This document shows, one piece after another, positions 23,728 to 34,501 of a DNA stretch of 64,000 bases. Within the stretch, counting starts at the first letter, position 1; each line of letters starts with the position of its first letter. Origin of the DNA: Bos javanicus (taxonomy: Eukaryota > Chordata > Mammalia > Artiodactyla > Bovidae). Location: contig NC_083876.1 of NCBI RefSeq assembly GCF_032452875.1, forward strand, positions 8,370,001-8,434,000, read 5' to 3'. The notes below the pieces were generated by a model. That model searched no databases. It saw only the letters and a program-made list of their open reading frames with translations, and had not been told where the DNA came from. The position numbers were made by a program, and so were the translations under genes.

Positions 23728-23905
23728 TTCTTTGGTCACTCAGCCATATCCGACTCTTTGTGATGCTATGGGCTGTAGCCCTCCAGGCAAGAGTACTGGA
23801 ATGGGTTGCCATGCCTTCCTCCAGGGGATCTTCCCGACCCACAGATGGAACCCACGTGGCTTATGTCTCATGCATTGGTAGGCAGGTTCTTTACCACTAG
23901 CACCA
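23728..23905 (-). mobile_element. Bov-tA SINE
   Basis: A reverse-orientation SINE from ctttggtcactcagccatat to ggttctttaccactagcacc. It has a missing block after ccctccaggcaagagtac. Confidence 0.88.
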
Positions 23906-23956
23906 TTTTTCTATAATCATCTCACCTAATGTTAACTTCATGTGTTTACCTTTCTT

Positions 23957-25247
23957 TCAGTTCAGTGCAGTCACTCAGTCGTGTCTGACTCTCTGCAACC
24001 CCATAGACTGCAGCACGCCAGGCTTCCCTGTCCATCACCAACTTCAGGAGCTTACTCAAACTCATGTCCATCAAGTCAGTGATGTCATCCAACCATCTCA
24101 TCCTCTGTCATCCCCTCTCCTCCTGCCTTCAACCTTTGCCAGCATAAGTGTCTTTTCCAATGAGTCAGGTGGCCAAAGTATTGGAGCTGCAGCTTCAGCA
24201 TCAGTCCTTCCAATGAATATTCAATGATTTCCTTTAGGTTTGACTGGATTGATCTCCTTGCAGTCCAAGGGACTCTCAAGAGTCTTCTTCAACACAGAAG
24301 CATCAATTTTTCAGGACTCAACTTTCTTTACAGTCCAACTCTCACATCCATACATGACTACTCGAAAAACCATAGCTTTGACTAGATGGACCTTTGTTGG
24401 CAAAGTAATGTCTCTGCTTTTTATTATGCTGTCTAGTTTTGTCAAAGCTTTTCTTCCAAGGCACAGTAGTAGTGTTAGTCACTCAGTCGTGTCCAACTCT
24501 TTGCGACCCCATGGACTGTGGCCCACCAGGCTCCTCTGTCCATGGGGTTCTTTAGGCAAGAATATTGGAGTGGATTGCCATTCCCTTCTCCAGAGGCTCT
24601 TTCTGACCCAGGGATTGAACTCGGGTCTTCTTCATTGCAGGCAGATTCTTTACCTTCTGAACTATAGTCAGTGCCTTTTAATTTCATGGCTGCAGTCACC
24701 ATCTTCAGTGATTTTGAAACCCAAGAAAATAAAGTTTCCTCTGTCTTTTCTAAATCCAGCTTGAACATCTAGAAGTTCTCAGTTCATGTACTGTTGAAGC
24801 CTAGCTTGGAGAGTTTTGAGCATTACTTTGCTGTCATGTGAGATGAGTGCAATTGTGTGGTAGTTTGAAAATTCTTTGGCATTGCCTTTCTTTGGAACTA
24901 GAATGAAAACTGACCTTTTCCAGTCCTGTGGCCACTGTTGAGTTTTCCATATTTGCTGGCATATTGAGCACAGCACTTTAGTAGCATTAGTAGATTTGAA
25001 ATAGCTCAGCTGAAATTCCATCACCCCAACTAACTTTGTTCATAGTGATGCTTCCTAAGGCCCACTTGACTTCACATTCCACAATATCTGGCTGTGGGTG
25101 AGTGATCACACCATCATGGTTATCTGGGTCATTAAGATCTTCTTTTTATAGCTCTCTGTGTATTCCCGCCACCTCTTCTTAATATCTTCTACTTCTGTTA
25201 AGTCCATACTATTTCTGTACTTTATTTTGCCTGCCTTTCATGAAGCT
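23957..25247 (-). mobile_element. BovB with internal deletion and nested SINE
   Basis: Minus-strand BovB. The segments are 23957-24471 (tail and C-terminal domain), a SINE, then 24669-24735. At about 24735 an internal jump goes from the aataaagt segment directly to the upstream tctaaatccagcttgaacat segment, and the copy then continues to about 25247 (RT fingers and linker). The jump removes the whole RT palm, including YADD. Several frames remain, all broken. Confidence 0.88.
24472..24668 (-). mobile_element. Bov-tA SINE nested in BovB
   Basis: A reverse-orientation SINE (gtgttagtcactcagtcgtg to ttaccttctgaactatag). It interrupts the BovB segment ccaaggnncaagtgccttttaa. It is younger than its host. 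Confidence 0.9.
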
Positions 25248-25477
25248 GCAAATAATTGTATGCTTCATGGAATTCTTGCATTTTATCATCTCCAAAACTG
25301 ATTCACAAAATGCATCAAAATCAGGATCTGGTATCTTGAGTGTTAAATATTCTTGAGTATACTCATTACTTTCCTGAAAGCTATTTTGACAAATTCTTTC
25401 CTATTCTAAAATAAGTTTTAAATGTTTTTGCTAATTGACTTAATGACCACAAGTCATTTTTAAAAAGTCTTCTTGTT

Positions 25478-26054
25478 TGAATCAGAGAGGATAAAAGAAA
25501 AACGAATTAAAAGAAATGAGGACAATCTCAGAGACCTCCAGGACAATATTAAACGCTACAACATTCAAATCATAGGGGTTCCAGAAGAAGAAGACAAAAA
25601 GAAAGACCATGAGAAAATACTTGAGGAGGTAATAGTTGAAAACTTCCCTAAAATGGGGAAGGAAATAATCACCCAAGTCCAAGAAACCCAGAGAGTCCCA
25701 AACAGGATAAACCCAAGGAGAAACACCCCAAGACACATATTAATCAAATTAACAAAGATCAAACACAAAGAACAAATATTAAAAGCAGCAAGGGAAAAAC
25801 AACAAATAACACACAAGGGAATTCCCATAAGGATAACAGCTGATCTTTCAATAGAAACTCTTCAAGCCAGGAGGGAATGGCAAGACATACTTAAAATGAT
25901 GAAAGAAAATAACCTACAGCCCAGATTATTGTACCCAGCAAGGATTTCATTCAAGTATGAAGGAGAAATCAAAAGCTTCTCAGACAAGCAAAAGCTGAGA
26001 GAATTCTGCACCACCAAACCAGCTCTCCAACAAATACTAAAGGATATTCTCTAG
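25478..26054 (+). pseudogene. L1 ORF1p fragment (RRM and C-terminal domain)
   Basis: About 192 codons are open without a start codon. The conserved segments are N-I-K-R-Y-N-I-Q-I-I-G-V-P-E (first RRM strand), E-K-I-L-E-E-V-I-V-E-N-F-P (helix), A-R-E-K-Q-Q-I-T-H-K-G, and then the C-terminal domain (L-Q-A-R-R-E-W-Q-D-I-L, L-L-Y-P-A-R-I-S-F) ending K-D-I-L-stop. ORF1p is the RNA-binding trimeric chaperone of L1. Here the N-terminus and coiled coil are lost by 5' truncation. The frame is undamaged, so the copy is young. Confidence 0.9.
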
Positions 26055-26105
26055 ACAGGAAACACAAAAACGGTGTATAAACTCGAACCCAAAACAATAA
26101 AGTAA

Positions 26106-26702
26106 ATGGCAACGGGATCATACTTATCAGTAATTACCTTAAACGTAAATGGGTTGAATGCCCCAACCAAAAGACAAAGACTGGCTGAATGGATACAAAA
26201 ACAAGACCCCTACAAATGTTGTCTACAAGAGACCCACCTCAAAACAGGGGACACATACAGACTGAAAGTGAAGGGCTGGAAAAAGATTTTCCATGCAAAT
26301 AGGGACCAAAAGAAAGCAGGAGTCACAATACTCGTATCAGATAAATTAGACTTTAAAACAAAGGCTGTGAAAAGAGACAAAGAAGGTCACTACATAATGA
26401 TCAAAGGATCAATCCAAGAAGAAGATATAACAATTATAAATATATATGCACCCAACATGGGAGCACTGCAGTATGTAAGACAAATGCTAACAAGTATGAA
26501 AGGAGAAATTAACAATAACACAATAAAAGTGGGAGACTTTAATACCCCACTCACACCTATGGATAGATCAACTAAACAGAAAATTAACAAGGAAACAGAA
26601 ACTTTAAACGATACAATAGACCAGTTAGACCTAATTGATAGCTATAGGACATTTCATCCCAAAACAATGAATTTCACCTTTTTCTCAAGCGCACATGGAA
26701 GA
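26106..26702 (+). pseudogene. L1 ORF2p endonuclease domain, C-terminally truncated
   Basis: About 199 codons start at ATG 26106, 51 bases after ORF1, which is normal L1 spacing. Catalytic landmarks of the APE fold are intact: N-V-N-G-L-N (residues 13-18), Q-E-T-H-L (41-45), I-N-I-Y-A-P-N, and G-D-F-N-T near residue 140. L1 similarity stops after F-S-S-A-H-G, before the S-D-H segment carrying the last catalytic His. The domain is therefore incomplete and no RT follows. The frame happens to run on through the A tract to 26879. The absence of stops in the L1 part indicates a young copy. Confidence 0.88.
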
Positions 26703-26978
26703 AAAAAAAAAAAAAACAGCTTACTTGAAAAAAAAAAGCATTTCAATGAAATAGCAGTAAATAGAAATTATGATTCCTCTTTCTATGAAATGTCAAACAT
26801 TAGGAGAAATAATATTAAAATTCCCAAATACCTCCATGATAGCAATATTCAGGAAATAGTTTATGGTAAACAGTTTTAATAAACAGCAGCATAAAAAAAA
26901 AAAAAAGTTTAATCACTGAAGTTACAACCATTTCCTAAACTCAAATCAATAAATCATTCAGTCATTAATTTAAAAAAA
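26702..26978 (+). other. Non-L1 3' segment with two polyadenylation signals
   Basis: After an A15 tract (26702-26716) and an internal A10 (26728-26737) comes unique sequence with AATAAA at 26878-26883 and an A14 tract starting 10 bases later. A further 65 bases follow, with AATAAA at 26948-26953 and an A12 tract 19 bases later. These spacings fit used poly(A) sites. I do not recognise the source; it could be a genomic flank or a cellular 3' UTR. Confidence 0.7.
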
Positions 26979-27236
26979 AAAAAGTCTTCTTGTTCACTAC
27001 ACAATATTTGCCTTATTTATTAGAAATTATTCTTCTTTCAAATTTTATTTTAATTATTCAGATAGTATGTTAGCCATTTAATTTTTTTTTAATGTTCTAT
27101 TTTGGTATAATATAAAGACCCCAGAAAAAGCATTCACTGTACTACAAAGGAAAAGACAAGAAGAAAATGTTAGTGTAATCCACTTCCTTCAATACCAGGG
27201 GGCCCTGTGGGAAACTCCTGTCTTGTTGAAATAAGA

Positions 27237-28381
27237 GCAAAGATGGGCACAATAAAGGACAGAAATGGTATGGACCTAACAGAAGCAGAAGATACTAAGA
27301 AGAGGTGGCAAGAATACACAGAAGAACTGTACATAAAAGATCTTCATGACCCAGATAATCACGATGATGTGATCACTCACCTAGAGCCAGACATCTTGGA
27401 ATGTGACGTCAAGTGTGCTTTAGGAAGCATCGCTACAAACAGAGGTAGTGGAGGTGATAGAATTCCAGCTGAGCTATTTAAAATCCTAAAAGTTGATGCT
27501 GTTATAGTGCTGTATTCAATATGCCAGCAAATATGGAAAGCTCATCAGTGGCAATTTCAAAGAAGGGCAATACCAATGAATGTTCAAACTATTGCACAAT
27601 TCCACTCATTTCACACACTAGCAAAGTAATGTTCAAAATTCTCCAAGCCAGGCTTCAACAGTGAACTGTGAACTTCCAGATGTTCAAGCTGGATTTAGAA
27701 AATGCAGAGGAACCAGAGATCAAACTGCAAACATCCATTGGATCATAGAATAAGCAAGAGAATTCCAGAAAAAAACAGCTACTTCTGCTTTATTGACTAC
27801 ATCCAAAACTTTTGACTATGTGGATCACAACAAGCTGTGGAACATTCTTAAAGAGATGAGAATACCAGCCCATCTTATCTGTCTCTTGAGAAACCTGTAT
27901 GAATTTCAGGAAGATACAGTTAGAACTGGATTTGGAATAATGGACTGGTCCTATATTGGGAAAGGAGTACGTCAAGGCTGTATATTGTCATCTGTTTATT
28001 TAACTGATATTCAGAGTACATTATGCAAAATGCCAGGCTGGATGAAGCAGAAGCTGTCATCAAGATTCCAGGAGAAATACCAATAACCTCAGATATGCAG
28101 ATGACACTACCCTAATGGCAAAAAACAAAGAAGAAATAAAGAGCCTCTTGATGAAGGTGAAAAAGGAGAGTGAAAAAGCTGGCTTTAATCTCATCATTCA
28201 AAAAATGAAGATCACTGCAGCTGGTCCCATAACTTCCTGGCAAATAGATGGGAAAACAATGAAAACAGTGACAGACTTTATTTTCTTGGGCTCCAAAATC
28301 ACTTTAGATTGTGACTGCAGCCATGAAATTAAAAGACGCTTGTGCCTTGGAAGGAAAGGTATGACTAACTTAGCATATTAA
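27237..28381 (+). pseudogene. BovB reverse-transcriptase remnant
   Basis: The RT is spread over frames 27207-27629 (M-D-L-T-E-A-E-D, fingers), 27793-28086 (F-D-Y-V-D-H-N-K-L-W, R-Q-G-C-I-L-S) and about 28088-28381 (R-Y-A-D-D-T, then the C-terminal start). Motif B glycine and the YADD aspartates survive. Motif A is damaged: the F-I-D-Y segment reads L-L-T-T-S in this frame. Stops and frameshifts separate the parts. Confidence 0.85.
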
Positions 28382-28862
28382 AAAGCAGAGACTTTACTTT
28401 GCCAATGAAAAGCCATCTAGTCAAAACTATGGTTTTTCCAGTAGTCATGTATGGATGTGAGAATTGGACCAAAAATGAAGCTGAGTGCAGACAAACTGAT
28501 GCTTTTGAACTGTGGTGTTGATGAAGACTCCTGAGAGTCCATTGGACTGCAAGGAGATCAAACCAGTTAATCATAAAAAAAAAATCATTCCTGAATATTT
28601 ATTAGATCTGATGCTGAAGCTGAAGCTCCAATACTTTGGCCACCTGATACAATCAACCGACTCATTAGAAAAGGCGCTTATGCTGGGAAAGATTGAAGGC
28701 AGGAGAAGAAGTGGACGAAAGAGGATGAGGGGGTTGAATGGTGTCACTGACTCAATGGACATGAGTTTGAGCAAGCTCCAGGAGATGGTGAAAGACAGGG
28801 AAGCTCGTTGTGCTGCCATTGGATTGCAAAGAGTTGGACACAACTGAGCTACTGTACAACAA
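27237..28862 (+). mobile_element. BovB LINE, plus strand, 1.6 kb
   Basis: A 5'-truncated BovB starting in the linker (gcaaagatgggcac..aaaggacagaaatgg). It runs through the whole RT and C-terminal domain to the terminal ..gcaaagagttggacacaact and a short (caa)-type tail. The frame is broken in at least three places. No endonuclease is present. Confidence 0.93.
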
Positions 28863-28974
28863 CCAGTTTACTTATGATGTTCAGAACCACTCCACATTTT
28901 TTCCAATTTTCCTCATTTCCTTCTGATTACACAGAGATGAGCAACTCTTTTCCCTTTCTACACTTCTGCCAACA

Positions 28975-29164
28975 CTTACTAAGTCACTTCAGTTGTGTCT
29001 GACTCTGTGACCTATGGACTGTAGCCTGCTAGGCTCCCCTGGAGTGCATTACGGTGCCCTCCTCCTGGGGATCTTCCCAACTCAGAGACCAAATCCACTT
29101 CTCTTATGTCTCCTTCATTGGCATGCAGGCTCTTTACCACTAGCACCACATTGGAAGCCCACAG
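28975..29164 (-). mobile_element. Bov-tA SINE with TSD
   Basis: A reverse-orientation SINE, from cttactaagtcacttcagtt to gcaccacattggaagccc. It has a perfect 11-bp TSD, ttctgccaaca, at 28964-28974 and 29165-29175. Confidence 0.94.
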
Positions 29165-29225
29165 TTCTGCCAACAGGCTCACTCTGTGTCAGTTTTGGTT
29201 CATATCAGCTGTACTCCATGATTTC

Positions 29226-29590
29226 TGTTGTTTAGTCACTCAGTTGTGTCTGACTCTTTGCAACCCCATGGGCTGCAGCACACCAGGCTTCCCTGTCCAT
29301 CACCATCTTCCAGAGGTTGCACAAACTCATGTTCATCGAGTTGGTGATGCCATCCAACCATCTCATCCTCTGTCATCTGTTTCTCCTACTGCCTTCAGTC
29401 TTTCCCAGCATCAGGATCTTTTCCAATGAGTCAGCTCTTCACATCAGGCGGCCAAAGTATTGGAGCTTCAGCTTCAGCAGTAGTCTTTCCAAAGAATATT
29501 CAGGACTGATTTCCTTTAGGATAGATTAGTTGGTTCTCCTTGCAGTCCAAGGGACTCTCAAGAGTCTTCTCCATCATCACATTTCAAAAG
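29226..29590 (-). mobile_element. BovB 3' fragment
   Basis: 365 bp of the BovB terminus in minus orientation (gttgtttagtcactcagttg to agagtcttctccatcatcac). It faces the plus-strand BovB ending at 28862, so the two 3' ends form an inverted pair separated by the SINE. Confidence 0.9.
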
Positions 29591-30236
29591 TTTCACATAT
29601 GTGACAGCTCTTTCACACAACTGAGTCTTTAGGATTACCAAAGTGATTTGTTAGTGAATTCACAACTTTAGATTCGACAGTTCAGAGAGTCCTATCCCTA
29701 GAAATACAGAAGTGGCTCTAGTTTTCCACACAGAGCTGTGTCTTCTCTCACCTAAGTTTTGAGGATGTAACTCTGATCCAGGACTTGCCATTCTCACTTT
29801 GTAAGAACTTTAGTCACCACAGTTTCGTTTAAAAAGCAGCAGACCCCAACCACACAGTTCAAGTTCCAGTTACCTTGTTGTCATCACTGTGAGCAAATGC
29901 ATGAAGCACTCACTTGGCTGCCAGCTGCCATCCACAAATCACCTAGTAAATAAGAGACCACAGGTGTGCTTCATGATCATGACCAGTCATGTCGCTTCTT
30001 TCAAAGCCTGCCATTGTAGAGCCCATTCAGTTCACAAGTAGGAAAGCACATGCTTGTGTTGCCTCCTCGTCTCCCATTCTAGGTTATTAGTAGTAGGTTC
30101 TACTACTAAAATTTCTCATTAGTAGAGGAGTTTTCATGTAAATGGTTCTCAAATTATGAAAATTATTGACTTTACTGCTGTTAATGAGGTGAATGAGCCT
30201 ATAGATGACATGATATTTTGGGCTATATATGCATCA
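29591..30236. other. Intergenic, no feature seen
   Basis: Unique sequence without a supported gene. A small perfect hairpin (ttagtagtag / ctactactaa, 30087-30109) is the only local structure noticed. Confidence 0.5.
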
Positions 30237-30355
30237 GGGTTGGAGAAGGAAATGGCAACCTGCTCCAGCATTCTTGCCTTGGAAATCCCATGGACAGAGG
30301 AGTGTGGTGGGCTACAGTCCATAGAATCATAGAGAGTTGGACATGACTGAGCATA
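30237..30355 (+). mobile_element. Bov-tA SINE, 5'-truncated, plus strand
   Basis: It begins inside the body (ggttggagaaggaaatggca) and runs to the terminus gagagttggacatgactgag, then a (catg)-rich tail. A gcatca pair at the edges is a weak TSD candidate. Confidence 0.85.
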
Positions 30356-30429
30356 CATGCATGCATACACGCATCACGGTAGTTGCAGTAACATCATGCC
30401 ATCCCTTTTGTTCCTGCAGTGGTGTCTCC

Positions 30430-30890
30430 AGGTGAATCCATAAGACATCCAGCTCCTTTCATGTGACTTCTTCCAAAAATGGATCCTCAAAGAGGGAACT
30501 GATCAGCACAAATGGAGGAGCAGGAAAGAAACCAGAAGTGATTACGTGGGGAGAGATATTTGACTGGAACTCACATGGCGTCTCACTGACTGTGGGGATG
30601 TTGGCACAGCTACCACTGAGGAGGCTCCAGACCTGCAGCCAGAAAGCCTGGTGGAGGTGAGGCTATTGATAGACAGGAGGAAATGGTGGTGAGGCAAAGA
30701 AGGATGATGTCTCAGAGGAAGTGATGCTGGCAAAATGTCTTACCAAAAGAATCCTTGGAGATATTTCACAGCATTGAAAGAATACAAATGGGAAGTTGAT
30801 CCAGACCTAAAAAGGAATGTGATAATTGGCCAGGGCAGGTGTGCAACAAGAGTAACGGCATCACTGTTTAAGCTACCCTTGAAAAGTTTT
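30430..30890 (+). pseudogene. Possible decayed retropseudogene, unidentified
   Basis: A stretch with coding-like composition in which three plus-strand frames take over from one another. A frame from 30463 starts M-T-S-S-K-N-G-S-S-K and later gives I-T-W-G-E-I-F. The next frame, near 30597, reads D-V-G-T-A-T-T-E-E-A-P-D-L-Q-P-E. A third, near 30690, reads G-G-E-A-K-K-D-D-V-S-E-E-V-M. An AT-rich run with ataaataaagaaac follows at 30890-30915. The pattern fits an mRNA-derived copy with two frameshifts, but I cannot name a parent gene and see no poly(A) or TSD. It may be unique noncoding DNA. Confidence 0.25.
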
Positions 30891-30915
30891 TTTTTTATAT
30901 ATAAATAAAGAAACA

Positions 30916-32419
30916 GTTTCTAACATTTTAAATAGCAATATATTAAGCAAATATTAGTTTTAGTCTTTAAAAACAGCTCCTTCTGCACTTAAGACCAAAA
31001 GTAACAAATTTTAATGACAATTTCTAATAGTCACATAGAACAATCATAAGTTTTCTAATGACAATTTCTAATAGTCACATAGAGCAATCATGTTTTCTCA
31101 GCTGTGATTAAGATTTCCATGCGTGGTGTCAGCTTGCACAGCCATTTAATATTCTTGCACAGCAGTGCAAAGTAAGAATGACTTGTAATAACAGTTTTAA
31201 AAAAATCAACACCAATAGCTAAAAGGGGCCTGTAGTTTTCCAAACTGGGGAGAGAAGAAAGAGGTTTATTCACTCACTGTGCTTTAACTATATTGTTCCT
31301 ATGGACATTTGTTTTAATATTTCAGTGCAAAATGCCATATTCCAAGTTTAATTCCCCACATTTTTTCCACAAAGCTTAATCTAAATGCAGTGCAGGTTCT
31401 GATTTTCTTCCTTCCTGTACAGAACTCAAGCAGCTCACACTCCTGGTAACAAAGTTGTGTATTGTTCTCACATGAGTGCAGTTGCCTCCATCACCCAGGA
31501 AACCAAAGATGTGATTCTAAAAGGAGCTCTTGACAGCTTAGGACTGAGTTCCATGGGATGCTGGCACTGAATTGTGCCAAAAGAGCTCTGTGTACACAAG
31601 TTTGAGCCCCACTGTGGCTGTGGAAAGTTGGAAGAATTTTAGCTGACTTGAGCAGAAAAGAAAGCTCAGAGAGAGTGGATGGGATCTTTTTCTTAAATTT
31701 TCAGATTGTCTGAATTAAACTTGCCACTCAAAGTATGAACACAGATTGTCTCTTGTTTATTCAGGGACTCATAATGGCCCAAAGAGCAAATGGTTGCCAA
31801 AGGGACAGAGTGACTAGAACAGATTGAGAAGTTCTTGTCCTGCAATGCTTTTTATCCCTGAGAATGTTATTGGAACCCTGACGCATTTTCCCCTACCGAC
31901 AGCATTATATGCAATAAGCACACCAACCCACTGAAACCTATTCAACCCAAAGTGCCCCTCAAATGTGATGCTAATTGCTATGTGGCAGTAACCTTCATTT
32001 TTCTAAAGGTTATTTTACTCAATATGCTCACAACAAGGCATATAGCCAGAACCTAAGAAGCGCCTAAAAAGTCTACAGAAACCATCTTTAAATTCTATTT
32101 TGCTTAGCAAACCTGAAAAGTAAAAGTGAAAAAGTCACTCAGTCATTAAATAATAAGGTTCAAAATATTAAACATGGTAATCTGTGGGTGTTCAAATCAC
32201 AAAAGTTTTTTTTTATTGTATATCTAGCAAACCTGAGACTTATTTCTGTACTCATCTGTATGAATGTGTGTAATGTTAATTATTAACACAATATGATCAT
32301 ACTATGCATTTTGCTTTGAAACCTGATTTTCCTCACTTAACATATGAGAGATATCATAGCAAGAAGCATGTATCTATGTTATAATCACTAATGGTTTTAT
32401 TCATTGTGTCAATGAAGCA
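30916..32419. other. Intergenic with a small tandem duplication
   Basis: Unique sequence apart from the 44-bp tandem repeat at 31012-31097 and a possible SINE-tail stub at 32115-32145 (aagtgaaaaagtcactcagt). No gene is supported. Confidence 0.5.
31012..31097 (+). repeat. 44-bp tandem duplication (about 2 copies)
   Basis: taatgacaatttctaatagt starts at 31012 and again at 31056, and both copies continue cacatagaRcaatcat. Copy two lacks two bases near its end and has one substitution. It is a local replication-slippage-type duplication in unique DNA. Confidence 0.9.
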
Positions 32420-33330
32420 CAACTTGGCAAGGATCAGTCTCATTAACTGTAGCCTAGGTGGCACAGAACACATACATGACCTGGAAGACAGAATAATGGA
32501 AATCACCCAATCAGAACAGAAGAAAGAAAAATTTTCAGAATTGAAAGCAGTTTCAGGGACCTCTGAGACAACATTAGTCATACCAACATTTGGATTATAA
32601 GATCCCCAAAGAACATAAAAGGGACCAAAGAGCATTTGATGAAATTATGGCTGAAACCCTCTGAACCTGAAGAAGGAAACTGATATCCAGGTACAGGAAG
32701 CACAGATGATTCCAAACAGGATGAACCCAAACAGATCCACACCAAGCCTTTTCATAATTAAAGTGGCAAAATTGAAAAATAAAGAGAGAATGTTAAAGGC
32801 AGAAAGAGAAAAAAAAAATTAAAAACAAGAGTCAGTTACAAGGGAACCCACGACCATAATACTAAGACTTTTCTGCAGAAATGTTGCAGGTCAGAAGGCA
32901 GCAGCCTAATACATTCACACCTGAAAGAGAAAGACTACAAACTAGGATACCTTACCCAGCATAATTATCATTTAAAATAGGAGGAGAGAGAAGGAAATTC
33001 TCAGACAAGCGGAAGCCAAAATAATTCATCAATACTAAACCTATCCTGAAAGAAACATTAAAGGGTCTTCTTGAGATAGAAAACAAAAGGTTACTACAAA
33101 AAGGAAGAAGTTATAGGAGAGGAAAAATCCACTAGGAAAAGCAAATGTATAGTAAAGGCTGTGGATCATTCATTTAAATAAGCCATGACAAGGTTAAAAA
33201 ACAAAAACTGTAAAATCAGCTACAATTGTATAACTACAATATAGTGAAGGGATAAGCATGAATATATAAAATATAACATTAAGATACAAAAATATGTGAA
33301 AGGAGAGTAAAAAATGATCTTTATAATATG

Positions 33331-34501
33331 CTTTTTCTTCTTTTTTTAATTCATTTTATTTATTTTTTTACTTTTTTCATTGAAGGATAATTGCTTTACA
33401 GAATTTTGTGATTTTCTGTCATACATCAACAAGAATTAGCCATAGGTACACCCATGTCCCCTCCCTCCCGAACATCCTTCCCATCTCCCTCCAATCCCAC
33501 CCTTCTAGATTAACACAGAGCCCCTGCTTGAGTTCCCTGAGTCACACAGCAAATACCCATTGGCTATCTGTTTTACAAATGGTATTGTAAGTTTCCATGT
33601 TATGTTAAATGACAGTTTAAAAGGAGTAGACATTCTGGCTGACTTGACTCTGTATAATAGGCTCCAGTTTCATCCATCTCATTAGAACTGATTCAAATGT
33701 ATTGTTTTTAATGGCTGAGTAATACTCCATTTGGGCTTCCCTTGTGGCTCAGCTGGTAAAGAATCCACCTGCAATGAGGGAGACCTGGGTTCAAAGCATG
33801 GGTTGGGAAGATCCCCTGGAGAAGGGAAAGGCTACCCACTCCAGTATTCTGGCCTGGAGAATTCCATGGACTCTGTAGTCCATGGGGTCGCAAAGAGTCG
33901 GACATGACTGAGCAACTCTCATCTCATTCAGTACTCCATTTTGTATATGTACCATACAAGCTTTCTTATCCATTCATCTGCTGATGGACATCTAGGTTGC
34001 TTCCATGTCCTGGCTATTATAAACAGTGCTGTGATGAACATTGGGATACACGTGTCTCTTTCAATTCTGGTTTCCTCAGTGTGTATGCCCAGCAGTGGGA
34101 TTGCTGGATTATAAGGCAGTTCTATTGCCAGTTTTTTAAGGAATCTCCACACTGTTCTCCATAGTGGCTGTACTAGTTTGCATTCCCACCAACAATGTTA
34201 GAGGGTTCCCTTTTCTCCACATCCTCTCCAGCATTTATTGCTTGTAGACTTTTGGATCGCAGCCATTCTGACTGGCGTGAAATGGTACCTCATAGTGGTT
34301 TTGATTTGCATTTCTCTGATAATGAGTGATATTGAGCATCTTTTCATGTGTTTGTTAGCCATCTATATGTCTTCTTTGGAGAAATGTCTATTTAGTTCTT
34401 TGGCCCACTTTTTGATTGGGTCATTTATTTTTCTGGAATTGAGCTGTAGGAGTTGTTTGTATATTTTTGAGATTAGTTGTTTGTCAGTTGCTTCATTTGC
34501 A
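33331..34501 (-). mobile_element. L1 3' part, minus strand, with nested SINE
   Basis: The poly(T) at 33331-33370 is the reverse of an L1 poly(A). It is followed by the 3' UTR and then the ORF2 C-terminus up to 34501. The SINE at 33733-33931 splits it with a TSD. The ORF2 C-terminal reading (34152 down to 33928) contains P-A-I-P-L-L-G-I-H and A-D-E-W-I. The 3' UTR wording differs from the youngest L1-BT copies in the window, so it is probably an older subfamily. Confidence 0.85.
33733..33931 (+). mobile_element. BovA/Bov-tA SINE with TSD, nested in L1
   Basis: A complete plus-orientation SINE from the tRNA-Glu head gggcttcccttgtggctcag to gtcgcaaagagtcggacatg. It is flanked by a perfect 10-bp TSD, tactccattt, at 33723-33732 and 33932-33941. 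The interrupted L1 reads on smoothly after removal. Confidence 0.95.

Larger units (their letters stand above)
25478..26978 (+). mobile_element. Chimeric L1 retrocopy with serial poly(A) tracts
   Basis: A 1.5-kb insertion bounded by a perfect 16-bp TSD, aaaaagtcttcttgtt, at 25462-25477 and 26979-26994. It consists of L1-BT ORF1 (3' two-thirds), the inter-ORF gap and most of the ORF2 endonuclease, ending at gcacatggaa (26700). An A15 tract follows, then about 260 bp of non-L1 sequence. The non-L1 part holds two further blocks, each ending in AATAAA plus an A tract (26878-26906 and 26948-26983). The single outer TSD means all parts arrived in one event. 3' transduction through successive cycles is the simplest reading; a spliced or template-switched RNA is the alternative. 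Confidence 0.85.

Noticed and set aside
23291..23881. 196-codon open frame ending in a SINE
   Set aside because: The last third is SINE antisense. The first part has no motif, no start context and no splice support, and composition alone can explain it.
25482..25828. Overlapping minus-strand frames of 84-87 codons
   Set aside because: Antisense shadows of the intact L1 ORF1.
30087..30109. Perfect 10-bp hairpin with 3-bp loop
   Set aside because: Low-complexity tagtag/ctacta sequence. It is not followed by a T run and is not in an RNA-gene context; likely chance.
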